A stretch of 64,000 bases of DNA from the NCBI GenBank assembly GCA_947446025.1, contig CANFEY010000002.1, forward strand, positions 62,001-126,000. Reading direction: 5' to 3'. Under the pieces are notes generated by a model. That model did not search any database. It saw only the letters and a list, made by a program, of their open reading frames with translations, and was not told where the DNA came from. The stretch is from Bryobacterales bacterium. Its GTDB lineage: Bacteria; Acidobacteriota; Terriglobia; Bryobacterales; Bryobacteraceae. Shown piece by piece: positions 44,995 through 51,951 of this stretch; within the stretch, counting starts at the first letter, position 1; each line of letters starts with the position of its first letter. A program made the translations under genes and the position numbers.

Positions 44995-45321
44995 GGATGG
45001 TAAACTTTCCGGGCGGCTCCAACGTGCAGGTTACGAGGAAGCGCTTGCCGTAGCCGGTGTCGACCCGCCGCCACCTTCGGAGAACCGGACCTTCCCGAAA
45101 CACCTGCGTCTGGCAGGGTGTGGGTGCCGTAGCGATCACAAGGTCCATCGGCAGCGCCCTTATTGATGCGGCGGGCGTTTCGCCCTCGACCAACTCTATG
45201 ACAAGGTAGGGGGGGCGACGTCGTGAAGCCTGCAGATGTTTGGATGGTTCAGTTGCGCGATGAGGCGGGCTTCGCGTTCAAGGCGCGGATCGAAAGGCTT
45301 GTGCGAGACGATCACGGCGAC
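44966..45321 (-). pseudogene. decayed Ser/Thr protein kinase (internal deletion plus frameshift)
   Basis: The minus strand first reads VAVIVSHKPFDPRLEREARL, then AQLNHPNICRLHDV, which is the kinase N-lobe with the alpha-C and HPNI region. A run of G on the + strand near 45211-45217 shifts the frame. The other frame continues YLVIELVEGETP, the kinase hinge. It then jumps to KRFLVTCTLEPPGKFTILMNW before the stop at 44966, which looks like the 'FLVN...VLNW' C-terminus of acidobacterial kinases with TolB propellers. The catalytic loop and most of the protein are missing. Confidence 0.6.
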
Positions 45322-45452
45322 CGGCGGCTGAAACGAGGGTCGTGGGCTTGGAACACCCGGCCTATCTACGCACCGGCGCGAACATGGCCTGTGTGGAATC
45401 GGAATCCATAGGCACACGTATGGTGCCTCTTATTCTGGCGGGAAATGGGAAG

Positions 45453-45710
45453 CTAGTTGACAGTCGGCTTGCTGGCAATACGCGCGTCGCGCACCGCGGC
45501 GGCTTCCTTGGCGCGCAGGACCTTCTTCTGGAAGCGATCCACGCGGCCTTCGGTGTCGACCAGCTTCTGCTTGCCCGTGAAGAACGGGTGGCAGTTGGAG
45601 CAGATTTCGACACGGATGTCGCCTTTGTGGGCTGTGCGGGTGCGAAACGTATTATGGCAAGCGCAGACGACGTTCACTTCTTCGTATGCGGGGTGGATTC
45701 CGGCTTTCAT
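45453..45710 (-). CDS. rpmE: 50S ribosomal protein L31
   Basis: 85 aa from ATG 45710 ([16 protein letters not shown]); ATG 45722 would add MEKA, but GGAA sits better for 45710. The zinc-binding type is shown by CACHNTF and [16 protein letters not shown]. The C-terminal extension after VDRFQKK is a little longer than usual. Component of the large ribosomal subunit. A terminator hairpin ends 20 nt before the start, so expression must depend on read-through from the leader upstream. Confidence 0.9.
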   Translation of the reverse strand: MKAGIHPAYEEVNVVCACHNTFRTRTAHKGDIRVEICSNCHPFFTGKQKLVDTEGRVDRFQKKVLRAKEAAAVRDARIASKPTVN

Positions 45711-45732
45711 GGCTTTTTCCATACTAACACAA

Positions 45733-45766
45733 AACCCCGCGACGGCTGTTGAGGCCGCCCGGGGTT
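45733..45766 (-). terminator. intrinsic terminator just upstream of rpmE
   Basis: In the minus direction AACCCCG (45766-45760) pairs with CGGGGTT (45739-45733). The stem is extended by GGCGGC/GCCGTC with a 7-nt loop and one bulged G, and is followed by TTTT ending at 45731. This is a strong Rho-independent signal. Only 20 nt remain before the rpmE ATG, too few for a promoter. Confidence 0.75.
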
Positions 45767-45780
45767 CTGCGAAACGCTGA

Positions 45781-45807
45781 TTTACATCTACTCGGGTTTA
45801 CATCTAC
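45781..45807 (-). repeat. 11-bp direct repeat in the rpmE leader
   Basis: Minus strand GTAGATGTAAA occurs twice (45807-45797 and 45791-45781) with a 5-nt spacer. The first copy contains the TAG stop of the 48-aa small ORF. It could be a protein- or RNA-binding element ahead of the terminator. Confidence 0.6.
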
Positions 45808-45950
45808 TGACGATCAGGAACCAAATTCCGCGAGAGAAGGCCGCGTCTCCTAGCCGGAGCAGCGGTCTCGTCACTGAAACGAAACCTGAACAGTAAGAGC
45901 GGCAGACTACTAAGAGCCGGCCACCTCCCGCGTGGTTTTAGTTCCGTCAT
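45804..45950 (-). CDS. possible 48-aa leader ORF upstream of rpmE
   Basis: ATG 45950 to TAG 45804 encodes 48 residues, starting MTELKPRGRWPALSSLPLLL and ending GLLSRNLVPDRQ, Arg-rich. It overlaps the 19-aa ORF in another frame. There is no good Shine-Dalgarno of its own. The open frame may be a by-product of a structured RNA. Confidence 0.3.
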   Translation of the reverse strand: MTELKPRGRWPALSSLPLLLFRFRFSDETAAPARRRGLLSRNLVPDRQ

Positions 45951-45969
45951 TCTGACTGCTTGTTATCAT
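45910..45969 (-). CDS. possible 19-aa leader peptide with extended Shine-Dalgarno
   Basis: ATG 45969 gives MITSSQNDGTKTTREVAGS. The 16S-complementary element at 45994-45979 lies upstream, with 13 nt between AGGAGGTG and the ATG, which is longer than usual. A second 16S-complementary stretch, GGGAGGTGG, lies inside its last codons. It may be a regulatory peptide or simply the reading frame of a ribosome-binding RNA. Confidence 0.4.
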   Translation of the reverse strand: MITSSQNDGTKTTREVAGS

Positions 45970-45978
45970 ACTTTGACT

Positions 45979-45994
45979 GGACCACCTCCTTTCT
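45979..45994 (-). promoter_or_regulatory. 16-nt element complementary to the 16S rRNA 3' tail
   Basis: The plus strand reads GGACCACCTCCTTTCT; the 16S 3' end is GGATCACCTCCTTTCT. The minus-strand RNA can therefore pair with the whole anti-Shine-Dalgarno tail over 16 nt with a single G-U pair. Normal ribosome sites use 4-8 bases. It lies only about 7 nt from the predicted 5' end of the transcript. Confidence 0.7.
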
Positions 45995-46007
45995 CAGTGA
46001 TGCCCCA

Positions 46008-46036
46008 ATCATAAATCCGCTTTGCGCTAGAGTCAA
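46008..46036 (-). promoter_or_regulatory. consensus promoter of the rpmE leader
   Basis: On the minus strand: -35 TTGACT (46036-46031), a 17-bp spacer and -10 TATGAT (46013-46008). This is one of the best sigma-70 matches in the window. Predicted start near 46001, pointing towards rpmE. It overlaps the ribosome site of the divergent fadJ-like gene. Confidence 0.72.
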
Positions 46037-46044
46037 GGAAATAC

Positions 46045-48078
46045 ATGTCTCAGCAAATTCATTTTGAAATCCAGGACGGCGTGGCCGTTGTGGGGATCAA
46101 CAACCCTCCGGTCAACGCCCTGACCACCGGAGTCCCACAGGGCGTGGCGGAGGCGGTGCAGCGCGCGCAAGCCGACTCATCGGTGCGGGCTATTGTCGTC
46201 ATGGGAACGGGCCGCACCTTCGCCGCCGGGGCCGATATCCACGAGTTCGTGCGCTACGTGGCGGGCCAGGGGCCGATGCCGGAGTTTCATCGCTGGCTCA
46301 ACCTGATCGAGGATTCGACTAAGCCCGTGGTGATGGCGATCCATGGGCAGGCGTTCGGGGCGGGACTCGAACTCGCCATGGCCGGCCACTACCGGGTGAT
46401 CGCCGCCGACGCGCAAGTGGGCCAGCCAGAGGTGAAGATCGGGCTGATTCCGGGCGCGGCGGGGACGGTGCGGTTGCCTCGTCTGGTGGGAGCCCTCAAT
46501 GCCGCGGAGATGTGCGCCTTCGGCGAGCCGCTGTCCGCGAGCGACGCACTGGCGGCGGGCATTGTGGATCGCGTGATCGAGGGCGACTTACTCGCCGGAG
46601 CAGTGGCATTCGCGTTGCAGCAGACCTCGGTGCGGCGCACCCGGGAGTTGCCAGTGGTGACTGCCCCGTTCGCTGAGCTTCGCAAGAAAGTGCGTAAGCA
46701 CCTGGATGCGCCGCTGGCGGCGCTGGAAGCGATTGAGAAGACTTCGGCGCTTTCCTTTGACGAGGGCTGCAAGGCTGAGGCGGAGATCTTCGTGCGGCTC
46801 ATGCACGGCGATCAGTGCAAATCCCTCATCCACGCCTTCTTCGCTGAGCGCGCCGTAGCCAAGGTTCCCGGCATCGAGAAAGACACGCCGGTTTACCCGA
46901 TACGCGATGCCGCCGTCATCGGAGCCGGGACGATGGGAGGCGGCATAGCGATGGCTCTGGCCAACGCCGGTCTGCACGTCCGCCTAAAGGACACTGATCA
47001 AGCCGCCGTCGACCGCGGCCTCGCCACCATCCGCAAGAACTACGAGCGCAGCAAAAGCCTCACCCAGGCGCAGCGAGAAGATCGCCTCTCCCGCATCACC
47101 GGCCAGACCGACGACGCAGGCTTTGCGCAAGCCGACATCCTCATCGAAGCCGTCTTCGAATCGCTCGAACTGAAGAAACAAGTCTTCGCCGGGATGGACC
47201 GAGTGGCCAAGCCCGAGTGCCTGCTCGCCACCAACACGTCGACGCTCGACATCGACCAAATCGCGTCCGCCACCAAGCGCCCGCACATGGTGCTGGGCAC
47301 GCACTTCTTTTCGCCAGCGAGCGTGATGCGCCTGCTGGAAATCGTGCGCGGCCGCGAGACGTCGCAACCCGCCATCGCCACCGCCATGGCTCTAGCGAAG
47401 GCGATGAAGAAGGTCGGCGTAGTGGTCGGCAACGGCTTCGGTTTCGTCGGCAACCGGCTGTTTATTTCCTATATGAATGAAGCCGAGCTCCTTGTCGAAG
47501 AAGGCGCGAGCCCCGAACAGGTCGACCGCGTGCTGACCGAATTCGGCATGGCGATGGGCCCGTTCGGGGTCGCAGATCTCAGCGGCCTGGATGTCTTCAT
47601 GGCGATCCGCAGCGAACGTGCGCATGCCGGCGAGCGCGAAACAGTAGGCCTGCCGATGCTCCACGAGCTAGGCCGCTACGGCCAGAAGACCAGCGCGGGC
47701 TGGTTCAAATACGGCGAGGACCGCAAGCCCATTCCCGACCCCGGCATCGTGGCACAGATCCAGCAAGCCGCGGGCCGCGCCCAACGAGTCATCTCCGACG
47801 AGGAAATCCGAGATCGCTGCCTCTTCGCGTTGGTGAACGAAGGCGCACGCATCCTGGACGAAGGCATCGCCACCCGAGCCTCGGATATCGACGTCGTCTA
47901 CCTTACCGGCTACGGTTTCCCCGCCCACCGCGGCGGCCCGATGTTCTACGCCGACACCGTAGGCCTGACCCACGTGCTCGCTCGAGTGCGCGAGTTCGGC
48001 TGGGAACCCGCCGGGCTCTTAGAGAAGTTGGCCGCGAACTCGGACGGGTCGTTCACGCCGCACGCCGCTTCGACATGA
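46045..48078 (+). CDS. bifunctional enoyl-CoA hydratase / 3-hydroxyacyl-CoA dehydrogenase
   Basis: 677 aa, fatty-acid oxidation multienzyme of FadB/FadJ type. The crotonase domain has the oxyanion segment RTFAAGADI and catalytic Glu109 and Glu129 (ELAMAGHYRV; GQPEVKIGLIPGAAG). The NAD-binding domain starts at AVIGAGTMGGG near residue 291 and the C-terminal helical domains follow (GFVGNRLFISYMNEAE; TGYGFPAHRGGPMFYADTVG). It performs hydration and dehydrogenation steps of beta-oxidation. No thiolase is adjacent. AAGGAA precedes the ATG. Codon composition changes from G-rich to C-rich at the domain junction near 46.95 kb. Confidence 0.92.
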   Translation: MSQQIHFEIQDGVAVVGINNPPVNALTTGVPQGVAEAVQRAQADSSVRAIVVMGTGRTFAAGADIHEFVRYVAGQGPMPEFHRWLNLIEDSTKPVVMAIHGQAFGAGLELAMAGHYRVIAADAQVGQPEVKIGLIPGAAGTVRLPRLVGALNAAEMCAFGEPLSASDALAAGIVDRVIEGDLLAGAVAFALQQTSVRRTRELPVVTAPFAELRKKVRKHLDAPLAALEAIEKTSALSFDEGCKAEAEIFVRLMHGDQCKSLIHAFFAERAVAKVPGIEKDTPVYPIRDAAVIGAGTMGGGIAMALANAGLHVRLKDTDQAAVDRGLATIRKNYERSKSLTQAQREDRLSRITGQTDDAGFAQADILIEAVFESLELKKQVFAGMDRVAKPECLLATNTSTLDIDQIASATKRPHMVLGTHFFSPASVMRLLEIVRGRETSQPAIATAMALAKAMKKVGVVVGNGFGFVGNRLFISYMNEAELLVEEGASPEQVDRVLTEFGMAMGPFGVADLSGLDVFMAIRSERAHAGERETVGLPMLHELGRYGQKTSAGWFKYGEDRKPIPDPGIVAQIQQAAGRAQRVISDEEIRDRCLFALVNEGARILDEGIATRASDIDVVYLTGYGFPAHRGGPMFYADTVGLTHVLARVREFGWEPAGLLEKLAANSDGSFTPHAAST

Positions 48079-48319
48079 GCTGGCGCAAGAAGCTATTGAC
48101 GCGGGTCTGATACCCTGCGCCCGAGCCCTTCAGCCAAGCGATCCCGTCCGCGTCTAACCGGATAGTGACGCTCTGTTTCTTTGGACGGTAGAACTGGCCG
48201 ATGATGGCATCCGAGGGGAACTCGCGGATCTCCGGAATGTCCGAGAGATCGATCTCGCTGTCAGGCCTCTGGGCGAGGCGCAGCAGTTCCGCCCGCTTCT
48301 TAGCCGTGAGCTGTTTCAT
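48053..48319 (-). CDS. brnA: BrnA antitoxin (toxin partner truncated)
   Basis: 88 aa from ATG 48319. DIPEIREFPSDAIIGQFYRP, then KQSVTIRLDADGIAWLKGSG and GYQTRVNSFLRQLM, are the BrnA signature. It overlaps the 3' end of the fadJ-like gene by 26 bp. Its brnT partner immediately upstream has lost its 5' part, so this is a surviving antitoxin. Confidence 0.85.
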   Translation of the reverse strand: MKQLTAKKRAELLRLAQRPDSEIDLSDIPEIREFPSDAIIGQFYRPKKQSVTIRLDADGIAWLKGSGAGYQTRVNSFLRQLMSKRRAA

Positions 48320-48388
48320 AGTGTTTTCTTTCGTGGCGGGTCGCTTGGCGCGCCGAGATGATGCGGATGAGTTCGCTAGCACTCCGAT
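48300..48388 (-). pseudogene. 3' fragment of brnT
   Basis: The frame ending at 48300 finishes ELIRIISARQATRHERKHYE, the unmistakable BrnT C-terminus, and overlaps the brnA start in the normal way. Upstream of about 48388 the sequence belongs to the oxidase gene instead, so roughly the first two-thirds of brnT is missing. Confidence 0.75.
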
Positions 48389-48928
48389 TCATAGCGCGGG
48401 CAGTCCGTCGATACTCTGCCGGTTCTTCTCTTCGCGATACGCCCGCAACCCTTCGGGTGTCTTCGCCGCGGCCCAGCGGGCGAGCGTTTCCCGTGGACTC
48501 TGAAATTGGTACAGCGGCACGGCGTAACCGCACGAATCCGAAACCCGCTCCACCTGAATGTGAACGTATACGCGCGTGCCCGGATTCTCCGGAAACAGCG
48601 CGGCGAACTCCGCATACCGCGCATCTTCCTCCGTGATCGCCACAGCGCGCCCATGCAGCCGCACGATTTTCGGCGGCTCCTCGAACGCACAGAACATCAC
48701 GACGATTCGGCCATTCTCGCGCGCATGCGCCGCCGTTTCCGCTCCGCTGCCGGTAAGATCCTGATAGACCGCTTCCAGCGGCCCCAGTACGCGGAAGGCA
48801 TCGCCGCCTTTAGGAGAAATGTTGACGTGCCCCTCCACTCCGGAAGGCGCGGAACCGACGAAAAACATCCGCTGCTCCCGAATCCACGCCGCGATGTCCG
48901 CGGTGATACTTGCGTGCTGCTTGCTCAC
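48389..48928 (-). CDS. pyridoxamine 5'-phosphate oxidase-like flavoprotein
   Basis: 179 aa split-barrel FMN-binding fold: AWIREQRMFFVGSAPSGVEG, then VNISPKGGDAFRVLGP, AETAAHARENGRIVVMFCAF and PKIVRLHGRAVAI. Members are FMN- or F420-dependent reductases of unknown substrate as often as true PdxH. It overlaps the upstream gene by 4 bp (ATGA), forming a two-gene unit. Confidence 0.8.
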   Translation of the reverse strand: MSKQHASITADIAAWIREQRMFFVGSAPSGVEGHVNISPKGGDAFRVLGPLEAVYQDLTGSGAETAAHARENGRIVVMFCAFEEPPKIVRLHGRAVAITEEDARYAEFAALFPENPGTRVYVHIQVERVSDSCGYAVPLYQFQSPRETLARWAAAKTPEGLRAYREEKNRQSIDGLPAL

Positions 48929-49725
48929 GCTCCACCCGAGTTCTTCTCGCGGCTCTTCCGCAAGTAATGTGGACTCTGCTCCAACCCATACGGAGTCTTC
49001 ACCTTCGAAGCCGCCTTGGCATCGAAGAATTCCTGACTGGTCTTCTGCCGCTCAGCGATCTCGGCGTCCGTTCCATCCACCAACGTGATCTCCTCGCGCG
49101 GCACGAACAGCACTTGTCCGATTGGCAGGTTATGCGATGCCGACATGGATTCGCCCGGCTGCAACACGTAGCGGAATTCACTGTCATGCACGTACCAATC
49201 GGTCTCCACGCGAATCACCAGCGCGGGCGCGGCAGGCCTTTCGATCATGTTGAAGATCGACGTGTAGAGAGTGTCCCACCCCTTCGGCGTCTGGAAATTG
49301 TGCGCCCCGCGCAGCGTCACCGCGCCCGCTGGCGTGCCGATATCATCCACCGCAATAAACATCCGAGCCATCATGCCCGCCGTCGCCACCGATTCCGGCG
49401 TGGCCTCTATGTGGAACTTCACTTCTTCCTTGCGCGCCCCAAGCCCGCCGACCGCGAGTTGATACGTAATCGAAAACACCGGCTCCCACTTCTTCCCCGT
49501 CGCGTTCACAGAGTAGTCGAACAGATACCGCCCCTCACCCTCATAGCCCACCTGAAACAGCTCATGCGCGGCCAGCGGAGGATACACCATGAACCCAGCC
49601 GCGCTGCCCGCCTCCAACACCGGACAATGCCGAGCATGCTGCGGCAGCATCGGCCTCTGCGCCTCGCGCTTGGGACGCACGCCAAACCCAGGCCGGCGCG
49701 GGTTCGGGAAAAGTTTCACTTCCAT
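48925..49725 (-). CDS. hypothetical protein (possibly DUF6065-like)
   Basis: 266 aa, no signal peptide or membrane helix. It starts MEVKLFPNPRRPGFGV; LEAGSAAGFMVYPPLAAHEL and RVETDWYVHDSEFRYVLQPG are the strongest-looking blocks. The 'P.C.PL..A...G..V..P' pattern hints at DUF6065, but I am not certain. It is translationally coupled to the downstream flavoprotein. Confidence 0.5.
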   Translation of the reverse strand: MEVKLFPNPRRPGFGVRPKREAQRPMLPQHARHCPVLEAGSAAGFMVYPPLAAHELFQVGYEGEGRYLFDYSVNATGKKWEPVFSITYQLAVGGLGARKEEVKFHIEATPESVATAGMMARMFIAVDDIGTPAGAVTLRGAHNFQTPKGWDTLYTSIFNMIERPAAPALVIRVETDWYVHDSEFRYVLQPGESMSASHNLPIGQVLFVPREEITLVDGTDAEIAERQKTSQEFFDAKAASKVKTPYGLEQSPHYLRKSREKNSGGA

Positions 49726-49929
49726 TTAAGTAGTGTAAGGCAGAAGAGACCACTTGCTGACGCGCGCGGCTCGGTAAGGGGTGTGACCGTCTAGCATGGA
49801 CGAGGATGGTTGAATCGAGCGGTTGCGCCTCAGTGAAAGCCTCCTCGGCGTCATCTTCGACCGGCCCGTTTCAACTGAGCATCCACTTCTTTGAAGGGTT
49901 GCCGCCATGCTTCCCTAACGCGATTGAGC

Positions 49930-49935
49930 TATAAT
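49930..49935 (+). promoter_or_regulatory. possible -10 box of the quinoprotein cluster
   Basis: TATAAT lies 34 bp before the ATG at 49970, with no clear -35. AAGGAG (49958-49963) is the ribosome site. Confidence 0.4.
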
Positions 49936-49969
49936 CCCCGCTGGTAGTTTCACTCTCAAGGAGAACTCT

Positions 49970-51919
49970 ATGCGGACCCTGGCCTGCGCGCTTGCGATTT
50001 CCGGTCTTACACTCATGGCCCAAACCGGCGCGAAGAACGGCGAATGGAACACCTATGGAGGGGACCTCGGCAGTACCCGCTATTCAGGTCTCGACCAGAT
50101 CAACGCCACGAACTTCTATAAGCTGCAGGTTGGCTGGCGCTTCAGTACCGCCAACCTCGGGCCCACCCTCGAAACCAACCTGGAATCCACACCGCTGATG
50201 GTCAAGGGAGTCTTCTACTCCACCGCCGGCTCGCGCCGCAGCGTCATCGCGCTGGACGCCGCCACCGGCGAACAGCTGTGGGTCTATCGCGAAGACGAAG
50301 GACAGCGCGGAACCGTCGCCCCGCGCGTTCTCTCCGGCCGCGGCCTCGCCTATTGGACCGAAGGGAACGAAGAACGCATCATCTATGTCACTCCCGGTTA
50401 CCGCATGATCGCGCTGAACGCCAAGACCGGGCTGCGCGTCACCAGCTTCGGCACCAACGGCGTGGTGGACCTGAAGACCGACGACGATCAGACGATCGAT
50501 CTACTGAGCCGCGAGATCGGCTTGCACTCCGCCCCCATCATCGCGCGCAACACCATCGTCATCGGCGCGGCCCACCGCCCCGGAGGCGTCCCCACCAGCA
50601 AGACCAACGTCAAGGGCTACGTGCGCGGCTTCGACGTGAAGACCGGCAAGCGTAAGTGGATCTTCCACACCATCCCCAGGCCCGGCGAATTCGGCCTCGA
50701 TACCTGGCTCAACGATTCCTGGAACTACACCGGTAACACCGGCAGTTGGGGACAGAGTTCCATTGATGAACAACTGGGCCTGGTCTACATCGGGGTCGAA
50801 GCGCCCACCGGCGATTACTACGGCGGCCCACGCCCCGGTGCCAATCTTTTCGGCGAAAGTCTGGTCGCCGTCGACATCGAAACCGGCCAGCGCAAGTGGC
50901 ACTATCAATTTGTCCACCACGGCATCTGGGATCACGACAATCCGTGCGCGCCCATCCTGGCGGACGTCATGATCAACGGTCGCCTGCGCAAGATCGTGGC
51001 GCAGCCTTCCAAGCAGGCCTTCCTCTATGTGCTGGACCGCGAGACCGGCCAGCCCATCTGGCCCATCGAAGAGCGCCCCGTCGAAAAAGGCACCGTGCCC
51101 GGCGAGTGGTATTCGCCCACGCAGCCCTTCCCAACCAAACCGGCGGCCTTCGACCGTAACGGCGTCTCCCTCAGTGACCTGATCGACTTCACCCCCGCGC
51201 TGCGCACGGAAGCCGAGAAGATCGCGGCGAATTATAAGCTGGGTCCCATCTTCACGCCTCCGGTGGAAAGCAAAGCCTCGGGTCCGTGGGGCCTGCTCAC
51301 GCTGGCCACGGCGGGCGGCGGCGCGAATTGGCCGGGAGGTTCCATCGACGTTGAGACCGGTGTTGTCTTCGTCTCGTCGCAAGCATCCTTGGGCAGCATC
51401 AGCCTGATCCCATCGGGCGAGCGCTCGGACACGGGTTACATCTCGGGCCGCGCGGAGGGTGCCGGATCCGCCGCGCTGACCGTGCAGGGCCTGCCCATGG
51501 TCAAGCCTCCCTATGGACAGATCTCCGCCATTGACCTCAAGACAGGGGACATGCTGTGGCAAGTCGCGCATGGTGAAACGCCGGACAACGTGCGCAATCA
51601 TCCGCTGCTCAAGGGCATGAATCTCCCGCGCACCGGACGCATCGGTACAGTATCCACGCTGGTGACCAAGACGCTGGTGATCGCGGGAGAGAAAGGCACC
51701 TTCACCTTGCCCGACGGCCACGTGGGCGCGATGTTGCGCGCTTATGACAAACCCAGCGGGCGTGAGATGGGAGCTGTCTATATGCCGCAACAACAGACCG
51801 GCGGGCCGATGACCTACATGGTCAATGGCGTCCAGTACATCGTCGTGGCCGTCGGCGGCAACACCGGAGCCGAGTTCATCGCCTATCGACTCCCTGCCGC
51901 TGAGGTGGGCGCACGATAG
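49970..51919 (+). CDS. exported PQQ-dependent dehydrogenase, glucose-dehydrogenase-like
   Basis: 649 aa. A signal peptide (1-17) is followed by the quinoprotein propeller: GEWNTYGGDLGSTRYSGLDQ, TGEQLWVYRE, TGKRKWIFHT, QFVHHGIWDHDNPCAPILAD and LKTGDMLWQVAHGETPDNVR. The HHGIWDHD block and overall order resemble membrane glucose dehydrogenase-type quinoproteins without the membrane anchor. It oxidises a sugar or alcohol in the periplasm. It heads a cluster with an MFS transporter, a cupin and a DASS carrier, suggesting a catabolic pathway for the oxidised product. Confidence 0.82.
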   Translation: MRTLACALAISGLTLMAQTGAKNGEWNTYGGDLGSTRYSGLDQINATNFYKLQVGWRFSTANLGPTLETNLESTPLMVKGVFYSTAGSRRSVIALDAATGEQLWVYREDEGQRGTVAPRVLSGRGLAYWTEGNEERIIYVTPGYRMIALNAKTGLRVTSFGTNGVVDLKTDDDQTIDLLSREIGLHSAPIIARNTIVIGAAHRPGGVPTSKTNVKGYVRGFDVKTGKRKWIFHTIPRPGEFGLDTWLNDSWNYTGNTGSWGQSSIDEQLGLVYIGVEAPTGDYYGGPRPGANLFGESLVAVDIETGQRKWHYQFVHHGIWDHDNPCAPILADVMINGRLRKIVAQPSKQAFLYVLDRETGQPIWPIEERPVEKGTVPGEWYSPTQPFPTKPAAFDRNGVSLSDLIDFTPALRTEAEKIAANYKLGPIFTPPVESKASGPWGLLTLATAGGGANWPGGSIDVETGVVFVSSQASLGSISLIPSGERSDTGYISGRAEGAGSAALTVQGLPMVKPPYGQISAIDLKTGDMLWQVAHGETPDNVRNHPLLKGMNLPRTGRIGTVSTLVTKTLVIAGEKGTFTLPDGHVGAMLRAYDKPSGREMGAVYMPQQQTGGPMTYMVNGVQYIVVAVGGNTGAEFIAYRLPAAEVGAR

Positions 51920-51951
51920 CATCGCGAGTCCGTTACCGTGTAGTCGGCTTC

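Noticed and set aside
45979-45994. Plus-strand match to the 16S rRNA 3' end, suggesting an rRNA gene fragment
   Set aside because: Only the last ~16 nt match; the sequence before it has no helix 44/45 similarity. The promoter and ORFs on the other strand explain it better as a complement of the tail.
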